From: Gammaproteobacteria bacterium
Lineage (GTDB): Bacteria > Pseudomonadota > Gammaproteobacteria > UBA6429 > Thiohalophilaceae
NCBI GenBank assembly: GCA_003233255.1
Contig: QILH01000177.1
Span: 1-34,941, forward strand
Length of the DNA: 34,941 nt
Direction: 5' to 3'
The notes under the pieces: model-generated
Told to the model about the DNA's origin: nothing
Database searches by the model: none
What the model saw: the letters and a program-made list of their open reading frames with translations, nothing else
Program-made: the position numbers and the translations under genes
Shown here: piece after piece, positions 16,948 to 26,391 of the stretch
Position numbering within the stretch: position 1 is the stretch's first letter
Layout of the letters: each line of letters begins with the position of its first letter

Positions 16948-18765
16948 TCATTTATTTTGTATGTATTTTCGCCACCCACCATATTGGCTAATATCCTCTG
17001 CCGTTGAGATTGCATAGCCCTCACAGATAAAACCACTCAGCCAGTTACCATTGTGCAGCTCAACCTTACCGATTCCCAGCGGGGCAGGAATAGCCGCAAC
17101 AAATGAACCCAGTTCGCTTGCCGATATTGACCAGACCTCGACCTCAATCTCACGTCCATTCTCATCATCGCGCACCAGACCAGGGCGATAAGGCGGTCCC
17201 CCGGCAAGCGCGAAAAATCGATAATGTTTAGACGTTGTCGTTTTAGACTTAAGATAGGCCCCCCGCTCGACAAGCTGCCAGTTTAACGGCAGGCCTTCTA
17301 AATGAGCACCACAAACGGCCAGAGAGACTCTTTCATCTGATTCAAGAGTTGGGAGCATTGTGTGATCATCAACTACCTCGGAGAATGGAAGGTTTGACGC
17401 CCCTACGGCCAGCAAAAAATCCTGCTGAAATTTATTTGCATAGGAAAGCAGTTTACGATCAGACTGGGCTAGATGGCTCAAGGTGATCCCGAAAGGCAAA
17501 CCATTATCTAATAGACCACAGGGAATCGCTATACCACAACAATCTAACAGGTTCATATAGTTTGTGTAATAACCCAGATTGCTGTTCAACGTGACAGGAT
17601 CTTTTTCTATCGCATCAATCGTATACGTCGTGCCAACGGTAGGCGTGACCAGAAAATCAATCGCAGACAATACTAAACGAGCCTGTTTACGAAATGCCTG
17701 CATTTTGTATTCCGCTTTAAACGCATCACTCGCCGTCTTATCGCGGCCACCACCAATGATGGTGTTGATAACCGGCAACAGGGCTTGTGGGTTGTTATTA
17801 ATTACGTCTTCAATAGCGGCGTATCGTTCCGCAACCCAGGGTCCTGCATACAGTAAGCGTGCGGCGTCAAGGAAGCAGCTGAAATCAATTTCTTTTTTGG
17901 TGCCCCCTGCTTTTTCCAGTTTTTCAATGCTTGCCTGAAAAAGATTTTTTGCGGAAATATTACCAAAAAACTCAAGCTGCTCATCTTTGGGAACCCCAAA
18001 AACAAAATTATGTTCCACCTTGCCAAAGTGGCGATGATTATTTTTGAAAACACATTTTCTTGCATACTGATCCTGTTCATCATAACTGGCGGCTATATTG
18101 AAAATATCATTCGCGTCGGTTGCGGTTAATGCAAAAATACTTACACAATCCAGGCTGCGACAAGCAGGTACAACGCCTTGCATGCTTAATAGACCCTTTG
18201 ATGGTTTGAGTCCGACGATATTATTTAAAGCCGCCGGTACTCGACCCGACCCCGCCGTATCCGTACCTAAGGAAAAAGATACCAGACCTAATGATACCGC
18301 CACCGCCGACCCCGAACTCGATCCACCTGAAATATAGTCTTTATTGAAGGCATTTCGGCATGGCCCCCATGGCTCGGGCGAACGAACGCCAACCAGGCCT
18401 GTAGCAAATTGATCCATATTTGTTTTGCCGATAGGAATGGCGCCTGCGTTAATTAATTCCTGCACGACAAAAGCGGATTCACTCGGGATATACTCGTAAT
18501 CAGGGCAGCCTGCCGTGGTGGGTATGTCCTGCAAATCAATATTGTCTTTAATTGCGAAAGGAATTCCGTATAAGGGTAAATCAGCATGACTGGATTCTTC
18601 TAGTATTTTTAAATACGGTTCTAACTCTGTATTACTTAATCGATAAATCCAGATATTGTGATCCAGATAGCCATCACATCGATTTAATATAGACGTTACC
18701 AGAGCACGAGGAGTTATCACATTATTCAAGTAGGCCCTTCGTAAAGTCGATATAGAAATATTCAT
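16948..18765 (-). CDS. atzF: allophanate hydrolase
   Basis: This 605-residue enzyme hydrolyses allophanate to two ammonia and two CO2, the final step after carboxylation of urea or deimination of carboxyguanidine. Residues 1-430 are an amidase-signature domain with the Ser-cisSer-Lys triad: Lys73 (AIKDN), cis-Ser149/150 in GGSSSGS, and nucleophile Ser173 in GTDTAGSGR. Residues about 470-605 are the allophanate hydrolase C-terminal domain (VCGAHLEGLPLNWQLVERGA), which in characterised AtzF decarboxylates the intermediate. The length matches bacterial AtzF (about 600). It begins 1 nt after the carboxylase stop and is the last gene of the operon, followed by a strong terminator. It is cytosolic and not fused to the carboxylase, unlike fungal urea amidolyase. 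Confidence 0.95.
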   Translation of the reverse strand: MNISISTLRRAYLNNVITPRALVTSILNRCDGYLDHNIWIYRLSNTELEPYLKILEESSHADLPLYGIPFAIKDNIDLQDIPTTAGCPDYEYIPSESAFVVQELINAGAIPIGKTNMDQFATGLVGVRSPEPWGPCRNAFNKDYISGGSSSGSAVAVSLGLVSFSLGTDTAGSGRVPAALNNIVGLKPSKGLLSMQGVVPACRSLDCVSIFALTATDANDIFNIAASYDEQDQYARKCVFKNNHRHFGKVEHNFVFGVPKDEQLEFFGNISAKNLFQASIEKLEKAGGTKKEIDFSCFLDAARLLYAGPWVAERYAAIEDVINNNPQALLPVINTIIGGGRDKTASDAFKAEYKMQAFRKQARLVLSAIDFLVTPTVGTTYTIDAIEKDPVTLNSNLGYYTNYMNLLDCCGIAIPCGLLDNGLPFGITLSHLAQSDRKLLSYANKFQQDFLLAVGASNLPFSEVVDDHTMLPTLESDERVSLAVCGAHLEGLPLNWQLVERGAYLKSKTTTSKHYRFFALAGGPPYRPGLVRDDENGREIEVEVWSISASELGSFVAAIPAPLGIGKVELHNGNWLSGFICEGYAISTAEDISQYGGWRKYIQNK

Positions 18766-18766
18766 A

Positions 18767-21700
18767 TTAAATATCTTCCTGTATAACCAGTAATCCCTGA
18801 CCTGCTCCCACCTGGCTACCCTGGTGACGATTAATATCGTAAACCGTACCGTTATGCGTTGAACTCACCGTGATTTCCATTTTCATAGATTCTAAAATGA
18901 CCAGAGGTTGCCCAATTTTTATATGATCACCCTTTTTGACTAAGACTTCCCATACGCTACCGGCGACCGTGCTCTGTATTACAATGCCATTGTCTGGCAA
19001 AAATTCTTCTTCTAATAACTCAGCCTGTAGATCCTGTTCTGAATCAAAATTAATTTGTCCTGACGCTATCCATTGTTGCAATTCTTCGTTGAAGGCCTTT
19101 TCCCTGTTGTCAGTGTATTTTTCAATTGATTCAGCATTCTCAATTAAAAATTCTTTATACTCTGATAAGCTAAAATTAACATCTTCGATTTTTAGCGGAT
19201 AGCGACCATAAGGAAAGTCTTTTCTAATATCCTGCAATTCATCCGCACCCACTTCATAAAATTTAATTTGATCGAAAAATCGCAGCAACCACGGCTGACT
19301 GAATTCTCGAGTACTTTTATAACGGTTCCACATTTGCAGGGTGCGACCTATAAATTGATACCCTCCGGGGCCTTCCATACCATAAACGCACAGATATGAC
19401 CCGCCAATTCCCACTGAATTTTCGGCCGTCCAGGTGCGTGCCGGGTTGTATTTCGTCGTCACTAAACGATGCCGCGGGTCAATGGGTGTTGCGACAGGTG
19501 CACCCAGATAAACATCCCCAAGCCCCATAACCAGATAGCTCGCATCAAAAACAATTTTTTTCACATCATTAATGCTTTTCAGACCATTAATCCGACGTAT
19601 AAATTCTATATTGTCTGGACACCAGGGCGCATCCTTACGAACCGACTGCATATATTTTTCGATAGCCTGATGACAGACCTCATCATCCCAGCTTAGCGGT
19701 AAATGTACGATTCTGGCCGGTACTGACAAGCTGGTTTTATTGTCAATATTTTTTTCCAGCGCAGCTAACATTGTAAGTAATTCATCAAGTGGTAATTGGT
19801 GGTTATCGTAGTGAATCTGTAATGAACGAATTCCAGGCGTTATATCTACAATTCCCGCAATATTTTTCGCCTTTAACAACAAATACAACGCATGTACACG
19901 AAAACGAAGTTCGATATCAAGCACTAACGAGCCATACTCAATAAGTAAATATTTATCTCCAGCCGGTCGATACACAATTTCAGGCCCACAATTGTCTTCG
20001 GCTATCGTCTTAAGTATCGGTGTTTGTTCGATCACTGATTTAAGCGGACAGGGTATAACTGAAATTTCGGAAAACAAAAGATCCGATATCATTTGATTCT
20101 GACAAATTTCCTTGCGGGTTGCCGTCTCTAGATCTACCGGAATAAAGCGTAATTTATCACCCGCTTTAAGCTGACCTAACTTCCATAAATCAGCCGCTAT
20201 AACGGTTACAGGACAGACAAAACCACCGAGAGACGGGCCATCTGGGCCGAGAATCACCGGCATGTCACCCGTAAAATCAACACTGCCAATGGCATATGCA
20301 TTATCATGTATATTGGATGGATGCATTCCCGCTTCACCACCATCCGTACGCGCCCATTCGGGTTTCGGCCCCACCAGACGAATACCTGTACGACTTGAGT
20401 TATAATGAACTTCCCATACCGATTCAAAAAATGTTTCGATATCCTCTACTGTAAAAAAGTCAGGTGCCCCGTGAGGCCCATATATAACATTTAACTCCCA
20501 TTGGTTATTGATATCGGGGATTAATTTTTCCGGAAAAGAGGTCGACATTACCTGTCGAGCGGATAACGGAATTTTTAATACATCCCCAGTTCGAATCGCA
20601 CGTCCAGCATGACCGCCAAATTTACCTAATGTAAATGTTGACTTCGAGTACAGGTAATCGGGGCAGACAAAACCGTCTTTTATCGCCAGATATGCACGAG
20701 CTCCCGAAGTATCAATTTTTTTAATTGTTAAAGTTTGACCGGCTTCAACATCAATCACCTGCCAAAAGGGTATTAACTGATTATCCAGCAGGGCCATCAT
20801 CTTTGCTCCCGCAAGCACCAGTTGAGTAGCGCAGTTAAACTTTAAAACTGGACCATTTAAAGTTATCTCCAGACCTGCCGCAGTTGGTTTGTTGTTGAGA
20901 ATTCGGTTTGCAAATCGAAAGGACAGGCTATCAAAGGGGCCTGATGGGGGCACACCTACATCCCAATACCCTGTTCTGCCTGGGTAATCTTGAATGGTTG
21001 TCATCGTTCCGCCATTCAGGACATCAACAGTATTCGGTAAATAGTCAAACTCGTTCAAAAATCGAGTAAATATTCGTCCTTCGGTAAAGACAATGGTTTC
21101 AAGAATTTGTTGTATATATTCGCTATTTGTTTCAACGCCGTATATTTGTATTTTATCTAACGCCATATGCAGTTCTGCAATAGCCTGCTCTCGCGTATCC
21201 GATTTAACCACAACCTTTGCCAGCATTGGATCAAAATAAGACGAAACCTCTACACCCGCTGAAATCCAGCTATCGATTCTTAAACCAGAAACGACAGGAA
21301 AGACCACCTCACTTAATAAACCTGATGAGGGTTGAAAATCTTTATTCGCATCCTCAGCATATAATCTGGCCTGAATCGCATGCCCATCAGGCTTTAAGTT
21401 CTTTGGTAAGGCTGGCAGTTCATCTGCCGCCAGTTCTATCATCCATTTAACCAGATCCACTCCGAACACTTCTTCGGTAACACCGTGCTCAACCTGTAAC
21501 CGAGTATTAACTTCTAAAAAGTAAAATAGATCTGTTTCCTGATCGTATATATATTCAACAGTACCTGCATTACGGTAGTTAATAGCTGCAACAAGCTCGA
21601 CTGCCTTGTGCTGTAATTCGGCACGCACTTTATCAGGTATGTTTGGCGCAGGCGTTTCTTCTATTACCTTTTGATTACGTCGTTGCGTTGAACAATCTCG

Positions 21701-22375
21701 TTCACCCAGGGCTATAGCATGGCCTTTTCCATCACCAAATATTTGAACTTCAATATGACGCGCATGTTCAACAAATTTTTCTAAAAACACACCATCGTTA
21801 GAGAAATTATTTTCACTTAAACGACGAACCGAATCAAATGCATCGGCTAATTCCTGCTCATTCCAGCACAATTGCATACCGATACCACCTCCACCTGCAG
21901 TGCTTTTAAGCATGAGCGGGTAACCAATATCCTTACCTATCGTAATAGCCTGAGAAACATCCTCAATTAAATCACTACCAGGTAAAAGAGGCATATTATT
22001 TTTTTCAGCTAACGCTCGTGCGCTGTGTTTCAGTCCAAAGGCACGCATTTGATCTGCCGTTGGGCCGATAAAAACAATACCTTCAGCTTCACAGCGAGTA
22101 ACAAACTCAGCATTTTCGCTTAAAAAACCATAACCAGGATGAATCGCTTCGGCACCACACTTACGGATTATTGAAAATATCTTGTCCTGGTTTAAATAGG
22201 TATCCGCTGCTCGACCTTCACCTAATGAATATGATTCAGTTGCATGGGATACATGCAGAGATTCCGCATCGACCTCATTAAAAATGGCAACCGACTGGAT
22301 TCCCATATCATTGAGTGTACGAATTATTCGCGTTGCGATTGCACCACGATTTGCTATTAAGACTTTTTTGAACAT
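18767..22375 (-). CDS. uca: biotin-dependent urea/guanidine carboxylase
   Basis: This enzyme of about 1202 residues has all three expected parts. The biotin carboxylase domain (1-450) starts MFKKVLIANRGAIATRI and has the ATP-grasp GGGGIGMQ loop and EVNTRLQVEH. The central carboxyltransferase of KipA/AHS2 type (TTIQDYPGRTGYWDVGVPPSGPFD) and KipI/AHS1 type spans about 460-1010. The C-terminal biotinyl domain has ESMKME (biotin Lys1165). The ORF track start at 22414 adds 13 residues; I reject it because that ATG lies inside the second hairpin of a guanidine-II riboswitch and the family starts at MFKK. Family members carboxylate urea to allophanate or guanidine to carboxyguanidine. The riboswitch and the adjacent DUF1989 pair favour guanidine. 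Active-site comparison would be needed to settle substrate. Confidence 0.94.
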   Translation of the reverse strand: MFKKVLIANRGAIATRIIRTLNDMGIQSVAIFNEVDAESLHVSHATESYSLGEGRAADTYLNQDKIFSIIRKCGAEAIHPGYGFLSENAEFVTRCEAEGIVFIGPTADQMRAFGLKHSARALAEKNNMPLLPGSDLIEDVSQAITIGKDIGYPLMLKSTAGGGGIGMQLCWNEQELADAFDSVRRLSENNFSNDGVFLEKFVEHARHIEVQIFGDGKGHAIALGERDCSTQRRNQKVIEETPAPNIPDKVRAELQHKAVELVAAINYRNAGTVEYIYDQETDLFYFLEVNTRLQVEHGVTEEVFGVDLVKWMIELAADELPALPKNLKPDGHAIQARLYAEDANKDFQPSSGLLSEVVFPVVSGLRIDSWISAGVEVSSYFDPMLAKVVVKSDTREQAIAELHMALDKIQIYGVETNSEYIQQILETIVFTEGRIFTRFLNEFDYLPNTVDVLNGGTMTTIQDYPGRTGYWDVGVPPSGPFDSLSFRFANRILNNKPTAAGLEITLNGPVLKFNCATQLVLAGAKMMALLDNQLIPFWQVIDVEAGQTLTIKKIDTSGARAYLAIKDGFVCPDYLYSKSTFTLGKFGGHAGRAIRTGDVLKIPLSARQVMSTSFPEKLIPDINNQWELNVIYGPHGAPDFFTVEDIETFFESVWEVHYNSSRTGIRLVGPKPEWARTDGGEAGMHPSNIHDNAYAIGSVDFTGDMPVILGPDGPSLGGFVCPVTVIAADLWKLGQLKAGDKLRFIPVDLETATRKEICQNQMISDLLFSEISVIPCPLKSVIEQTPILKTIAEDNCGPEIVYRPAGDKYLLIEYGSLVLDIELRFRVHALYLLLKAKNIAGIVDITPGIRSLQIHYDNHQLPLDELLTMLAALEKNIDNKTSLSVPARIVHLPLSWDDEVCHQAIEKYMQSVRKDAPWCPDNIEFIRRINGLKSINDVKKIVFDASYLVMGLGDVYLGAPVATPIDPRHRLVTTKYNPARTWTAENSVGIGGSYLCVYGMEGPGGYQFIGRTLQMWNRYKSTREFSQPWLLRFFDQIKFYEVGADELQDIRKDFPYGRYPLKIEDVNFSLSEYKEFLIENAESIEKYTDNREKAFNEELQQWIASGQINFDSEQDLQAELLEEEFLPDNGIVIQSTVAGSVWEVLVKKGDHIKIGQPLVILESMKMEITVSSTHNGTVYDINRHQGSQVGAGQGLLVIQEDI

Positions 22376-22378
22376 ATG

Positions 22379-22398
22379 CTTGTAATTTTTACTACAAG
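22379..22398 (-). repeat. perfect inverted repeat just before the carboxylase start codon
   Basis: CTTGTA-GTAAAAAT-TACAAG on the minus strand forms a 6-bp stem with an AU-rich 8-nt loop, ending 3 nt before ATG 22375. It sits between the riboswitch and the start, where the Shine-Dalgarno would be, and no good SD is visible. It may be the expression platform or a binding site. Confidence 0.6.
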
Positions 22399-22399
22399 T

Positions 22400-22446
22400 G
22401 ACAGGCCGTCCCATCGTGATACGTTCGTCTAACGGGTCGTCCCGCC
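22400..22446 (-). promoter_or_regulatory. guanidine-II (mini-ykkC) riboswitch
   Basis: Two hairpins share the diagnostic ACGR tetraloop. P1 is GGCGGG-ACGA-CCCGTT (22431-22446; 6 bp, two G-U). P2 is GATGGG-ACGG-CCTGTC (22400-22415; 6 bp, two G-U). The linker is 15 nt. Paired ACGR hairpins with GGG/CCC-type closing stems 7-40 nt apart are the guanidine-II class, and known examples precede genes including urea-carboxylase-type enzymes and SugE-type exporters. Here the element lies within the operon, 14 nt after the DUF1989 gene and 24 nt before the carboxylase ATG. It therefore probably gates translation of the carboxylase (and the coupled allophanate hydrolase) rather than the whole operon. Confidence 0.85.
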
Positions 22447-22460
22447 GACAAAAAGTAGTA

Positions 22461-23099
22461 TTAACCCCAGATTAGCATTTCGATCGGCGTAGGGTTGTAG
22501 CCATTGCAGGGATTGTTTAATTGCGGACAGTTCGAAACTAACACTATCACGTCCATTTTAGCTTCCAGTTCAACATATTTCCCGGCTGCTGAAATTCCGT
22601 CTTCAAATGTTAATTCGCCTTCTGGAGTAACCGGCACATTCATGAAAAAATTAATATTGTGAGTAATATCGCGTTTACTCATATTAAACTGTTCGTTTTC
22701 GGCTACTGCCAACATCCAGCTATCCCGACACGCGTGCATGCATTTTTTTTCAAGAGCATAACGTACGGTATTACTTTCTGTGGCACAGGCTCCTCCTAGA
22801 GTGTCATGACGACCACAGGTATCGGCTATGATCTCCAACATTGGGTTGCATTCGTTCGACATCAAAACCGTTCCGGCAGAAAGATAAACATTGCCTTGCT
22901 CTCTAATCGTATCCATCGCGCTATAGCGTTCCGTAGGATCTTCAGCAGAATAAAAAAGGGTATCTGCGGCCTGATTTCCCTCCAGATCCAGTATTCGAAC
23001 CGTTTGCCCTTTGCTTATGGATCGTATGAAATAATCACCCGCCAGGACGATCTCACGAAAACTCGCCTGCGAAGAGGATAGCAGGCTTTCCTTAATCAC
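22461..23099 (-). CDS. DUF1989 urea-carboxylase-associated protein (carboxyguanidine deiminase subunit family)
   Basis: This 212-residue protein belongs to the urea amidolyase-associated (UAAP/DUF1989) family. Visible signatures are the [11 protein letters not shown] strand, [13 protein letters not shown], the Cys-rich SNECNPML and [14 protein letters not shown] with candidate metal ligands, and the [10 protein letters not shown] and [31 protein letters not shown] ending. It is the shorter of the pair. Published work assigns such pairs (CgdA/CgdB) to deimination of carboxyguanidine to allophanate, the step between guanidine carboxylase and allophanate hydrolase; older annotation calls them aminomethyltransferase-like. 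It starts 17 nt after the longer paralogue and ends 85 nt before the carboxylase start, the gap that holds the riboswitch. I cannot assign A or B subunit with certainty. Confidence 0.92.
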   Translation of the reverse strand: MIKESLLSSSQASFREIVLAGDYFIRSISKGQTVRILDLEGNQAADTLFYSAEDPTERYSAMDTIREQGNVYLSAGTVLMSNECNPMLEIIADTCGRHDTLGGACATESNTVRYALEKKCMHACRDSWMLAVAENEQFNMSKRDITHNINFFMNVPVTPEGELTFEDGISAAGKYVELEAKMDVIVLVSNCPQLNNPCNGYNPTPIEMLIWG

Positions 23100-23116
23100 A
23101 ATGTATCTCCACTTGA

Positions 23117-23854
23117 TTAAGCTCCTAACCCAAGGTGATAAATTCTATTATTCTCAAATCCACGTTGATTCTCCGTACAGGAGTTCATACAAAGATCATC
23201 AGCGTTTATTGGTTGTGAAGTCAGTATTTCATAGTGTACAGGTTTTTGGGGATACGTTTTCTGTTTATTCAGTGGATGTGGGCAGGTATGTAAAATTAAC
23301 AGCGTGTCCATTTCGAATCTGAGCTGGATGAAATCGCCAGCACTAGAATGATTCTCGATATACCGAAGATTTCCTTCAACATCGGTTTCAACACGACTAA
23401 ACAAATTTAAATTTGCAGCCATATCTTTTTTTCCAAGTCCATATTTGGCTAACTCAACTAAAAAGCTGTCATAGCCATTTTTATACCAGTCATTGTGGTG
23501 GTCTTGATAGTTATGTTCACCCCATTTCTCAATCACCATGGGACGGGTGATATTGCCGCAAACGGTTTCATGCCAACCTGTTGTGTCATCTACAACCGAA
23601 CAAAATATGCGCCCCATATCTGAGTACAAACAATGTCCCCTGGTTATCTTGAATGTGTGTTGGCATTTTAATGTATCAGGGGCATTGTAACGCTCTAACA
23701 TATTTTCAGGATTATAAAATAACATCCCAACATTGGCCCCGCCCTCTATGTCCGTGAGCTTTAATGTCGTCCCTTTTCGCATTCGCATCGACCAGTGACA
23801 AGCCCCATTCAGCGTGTCCGAGTATAAAACAGGGTCTGTAGAATTATTTGGCAT
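23117..23854 (-). CDS. DUF1989 urea-carboxylase-associated protein, longer paralogue
   Basis: This 245-residue DUF1989 protein is a distant paralogue of the next gene. It shares [30 protein letters not shown], a central [25 protein letters not shown] metal-site region and an [11 protein letters not shown] segment. The ending ([19 protein letters not shown]) matches the same fold. Pairs of one long and one short DUF1989 protein occur next to carboxylase genes and act as a heteromeric carboxyguanidine deiminase. No signal peptide is seen, so it is cytosolic, with the substrate delivered by the carboxylase. It starts 21 nt after the NikR-like gene and belongs to the same operon. Confidence 0.92.
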   Translation of the reverse strand: MPNNSTDPVLYSDTLNGACHWSMRMRKGTTLKLTDIEGGANVGMLFYNPENMLERYNAPDTLKCQHTFKITRGHCLYSDMGRIFCSVVDDTTGWHETVCGNITRPMVIEKWGEHNYQDHHNDWYKNGYDSFLVELAKYGLGKKDMAANLNLFSRVETDVEGNLRYIENHSSAGDFIQLRFEMDTLLILHTCPHPLNKQKTYPQKPVHYEILTSQPINADDLCMNSCTENQRGFENNRIYHLGLGA

Positions 23855-23875
23855 GGTAATGTCCTGATAGCAATT

Positions 23876-24337
23876 CTAATTTGACCCAGTCTGAGTCATT
23901 GGATGAAGTTGTGGCATTATTGCCGTGGAGATTAATAATTTACCTGACATGACGCCTCGACACGATAGCATTTGGTCAGCAATAGAATTCAATGTTTCTG
24001 TTGGCCCCTGTACTAAAATAACTTCCAACGTTTGTGAATCAATCAAATTAATATGCAAAGAACTAATTACTTCATTTATATATTTATGTTGTATAGCCGC
24101 CAATTTATTAACCAGCCCATGAGTAGAGTGATCGTAAACCAGATTTATGGTGCCGGCCATAATATTCTGTCCGACATCTTTTTTATGCTCGGTAACTTGA
24201 GTGCTCACTAATTCAGAGATTGCCTGCGAGCGACTACCAAACCCTCTACTATCCAACATTTCATCAAACTCAGTTAGCAATCTCTCGGGCAGCGAGATAC
24301 TAATTCGGGTTAACTCTGACTTGACGCTAATATCCAT
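23876..24337 (-). CDS. NikR-like ribbon-helix-helix regulator lacking two nickel ligands
   Basis: This 153-residue protein has an N-terminal ribbon-helix-helix (ELTRISISLPERLLTEFDEML, then SRSQAISELV) and a C-terminal ACT-like tetramerisation domain, both as in NikR. Aligning by eye to E. coli NikR, the metal site is H76-H87-H89-C95. Here the His76 (IQHKY) and His87 (SSLH) equivalents are kept, but His89 is Asn and Cys95 is Thr. High-affinity square-planar nickel binding is therefore unlikely. NikR-like genes are frequently found in urea-carboxylase-type operons. It lies between the ABC ATPase gene (18 nt upstream) and the DUF1989 pair, so it probably controls this operon in response to another ligand or a different metal. 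About 15 extra C-terminal residues follow the usual end. Confidence 0.88.
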   Translation of the reverse strand: MDISVKSELTRISISLPERLLTEFDEMLDSRGFGSRSQAISELVSTQVTEHKKDVGQNIMAGTINLVYDHSTHGLVNKLAAIQHKYINEVISSLHINLIDSQTLEVILVQGPTETLNSIADQMLSCRGVMSGKLLISTAIMPQLHPMTQTGSN

Positions 24338-24355
24338 GATGATTAATTAAACTTT

Positions 24356-25273
24356 TTATTCAACATGATCTACATCGTCATCCACCGGCACCATGTTCAT
24401 CATATTCATGTGATCACCGGGTAACTCTGGATCTTCACTGTCTGCTGGATGAATCAGCTCTTCTAATCTTGCCTTGGTCGCTAAAAATTCCGGGCTCAAA
24501 AATTGTTCGGGATTGCGAGGCCTGGGCACGGGCACCTCAACAATTTCCTGTACTTCTCCGGGATTCGCTTTTAATACCAGTACTCTATCTGCGAGATAAA
24601 CCGCTTCATCTAAATCATGGGTAATAAACAGTATGGTTACATCAATATTACGCCAGATATCCAGTAGATAGGACTGCATTTTAGCTCGCGTTTGTGAGTC
24701 AAGCGCTCCAAAGGGTTCATCCATCAACAAAATCCTGGGTTTATTTGCCAGCGCACGAGCAATGGCGACGCGTTGTTTCATACCTCCAGATAATTGATGT
24801 GGATAGGCATCAGCAAACTTGTCCAACCCAACCAGATCAATCCATTGCAACGCATCTTCTTCCGCCGGCCCTTTTCCATGCCCTGCTATCTCAAGCCCAA
24901 ACATGACGTTACGTTTAACAGACAACCAGGGAAATAGTGTATAACCTTGAAATACCATACCTCGATCCGGGCCAGGCCCGTCAATTTCATTCCCATCGAG
25001 CAATACCTGACCGGACGTTTTAGTCTCTAATCCGGCGAGTGTCCTGATTAAAGTAGACTTACCACACCCCGATGGACCAATAACACATACAAACTCACGT
25101 CGGTAGGTTTTAAAATTAAGAGCTTTTAAAGCCACGACATCATCAGTGGGGGTTTCAAATATCTTTGTTAGATTTTTAATGTTCAGGATGACAGGACGCT
25201 GTTTTAGTTTATCAAAACGAGCCTTCACTTCATCAGACTGATCTAAATAGCTGGGTAAATCGAGTTTATTCAT
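24356..25273 (-). CDS. ABC transporter ATP-binding protein (SsuB/TauB type)
   Basis: This 305-residue ATPase of the taurine/sulfonate/nitrate transporter family has Walker [10 protein letters not shown] (about 68-76), a Q-loop, [16 protein letters not shown] signature, Walker [13 protein letters not shown] and switch His ([10 protein letters not shown]). The C-terminus extends about 30 residues beyond the usual end, with acidic stretches (DDDVDHVE). It energises the import system formed with the permease and binding protein encoded just upstream. Operon position next to the guanidine/urea carboxylase pathway suggests import of guanidine, urea or a related nitrogen compound. It follows the permease with a 20-nt gap. 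Confidence 0.94.
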   Translation of the reverse strand: MNKLDLPSYLDQSDEVKARFDKLKQRPVILNIKNLTKIFETPTDDVVALKALNFKTYRREFVCVIGPSGCGKSTLIRTLAGLETKTSGQVLLDGNEIDGPGPDRGMVFQGYTLFPWLSVKRNVMFGLEIAGHGKGPAEEDALQWIDLVGLDKFADAYPHQLSGGMKQRVAIARALANKPRILLMDEPFGALDSQTRAKMQSYLLDIWRNIDVTILFITHDLDEAVYLADRVLVLKANPGEVQEIVEVPVPRPRNPEQFLSPEFLATKARLEELIHPADSEDPELPGDHMNMMNMVPVDDDVDHVE

Positions 25274-25293
25274 AATTTTATATCTACGGCCAA

Positions 25294-26253
25294 TTAAGAT
25301 AATGACTTATGTTGTTCCCACGGGAATAGATGTTTTCCAATCAATCTTAAAATAATATCGCTCGATAACCCTATGATACCAATCATCATGATCGCCGCAT
25401 AAACGTTATCAAAATTTTTGTATCGTGCCTGTTGCGTTATGAACCAGGTAATTCCCGAACTGGAACCAATTAATTCCGCAACGATTAAATAGGTCCAGGC
25501 CCAGCCTAGTAAAATTCGCAAATCACGGAACAAGTTAGTGCTAATTCCGGGTAAAACTACTTTGAATAATAAAGATGTGCGTTTTGCTCCCAAGGTTAAA
25601 GCTGCTTCTACTAACATTGGATCAAGTTTGCGTGTGGTATTAGCAATGACTAAAACCTGTTGAAAAAACGTACCTATGAATATGATCGCAATCTTTGGCC
25701 CCTGATGGATACCGAGGATGGCCACGGCCAGTGCCCCGAAGGCCGGAGCAGGTAAATAGCGAAAAAATTCTATAAACGGTTCATTTAGTTTGGAAAAAAT
25801 CCGGTATGTTCCCATTAATACCCCTAAGGGGACTCCAAAAATCGAGGAAATAACAAACCCCCAGAATATAACCTTGATACTGTCCCATAGACTCTCGTGT
25901 AACCACTTTTCATTTCGTCTTGTGGGTTCAGTTACAAAGGCAGTATAAAATGCGGATGCCACTTCATCAGGAGCAGGAAAATAAATAGGATTCGCAGGCA
26001 GGCCTTCCGGAATGGCTTTCCCTTCAGCTAAAACATTAGCTTTTTCTCTTTCAAATATTTCACGATCAACCAGCAGCCCCTCACTAAAATAAGATACATC
26101 TCCAGGAACGGTAATCTCAACTTTAGGATGCCAGACGTAAGGAACATAACTAACAATAGACCAGACCGTCAATGGGATAATAAAACTTAACGTGGCCAGA
26201 ATAAAATTCTGGTATTGTTTTAATTTCCGTCTCAATATAGATGATGCAGACAT
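25294..26253 (-). CDS. ABC transporter permease (SsuC/TauC type)
   Basis: This 319-residue BPD-type permease has six predicted transmembrane segments. The coupling-helix EAA loop is [20 protein letters not shown], matching EAA---G-----I-LP of the family. Between TM1 and TM2 is an unusually long soluble insertion of about 70 residues ([16 protein letters not shown]... to [10 protein letters not shown]), which occurs in other transporters of urea-carboxylase operons. It acts with the 305-residue ATPase (20 nt downstream) and the binding protein (138 nt upstream, with a hairpin between). Confidence 0.93.
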   Translation of the reverse strand: MSASSILRRKLKQYQNFILATLSFIIPLTVWSIVSYVPYVWHPKVEITVPGDVSYFSEGLLVDREIFEREKANVLAEGKAIPEGLPANPIYFPAPDEVASAFYTAFVTEPTRRNEKWLHESLWDSIKVIFWGFVISSIFGVPLGVLMGTYRIFSKLNEPFIEFFRYLPAPAFGALAVAILGIHQGPKIAIIFIGTFFQQVLVIANTTRKLDPMLVEAALTLGAKRTSLLFKVVLPGISTNLFRDLRILLGWAWTYLIVAELIGSSSGITWFITQQARYKNFDNVYAAIMMIGIIGLSSDIILRLIGKHLFPWEQHKSLS

Positions 26254-26323
26254 ATAGTTGATCGCATTTTTGTTATTGGTATATGTTTCTGTCTAAAATA
26301 ATTAGCAACAGTGTAGCTAAAAT

Positions 26324-26354
26324 CGTCATCCCCGCTATGTATACGGGAATGACG
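26324..26354 (-). repeat. intercistronic hairpin between binding protein and permease genes
   Basis: CGTCATTCCCG and CGGGGATGACG (11-bp stem with one wobble, 9-nt loop), followed on the minus strand by ATTTTAG. The CGTCATTCCCG core is typical of dispersed intergenic repeats in many proteobacteria. As an mRNA stem after the binding-protein gene it could stabilise that transcript and partly end transcription, giving the usual excess of binding protein over membrane subunits. Confidence 0.65.
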
Positions 26355-26391
26355 TTTATTATCTTATATAATATGATAATTTAGCATGCGC

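Noticed and set aside
22376-22414. N-terminal extension MGRPVTCSKNYKH of the carboxylase in the ORF track
   Set aside because: The upstream ATG lies inside the P2 hairpin of the riboswitch, and biotin carboxylase domains start at MFKKVLIANRG.
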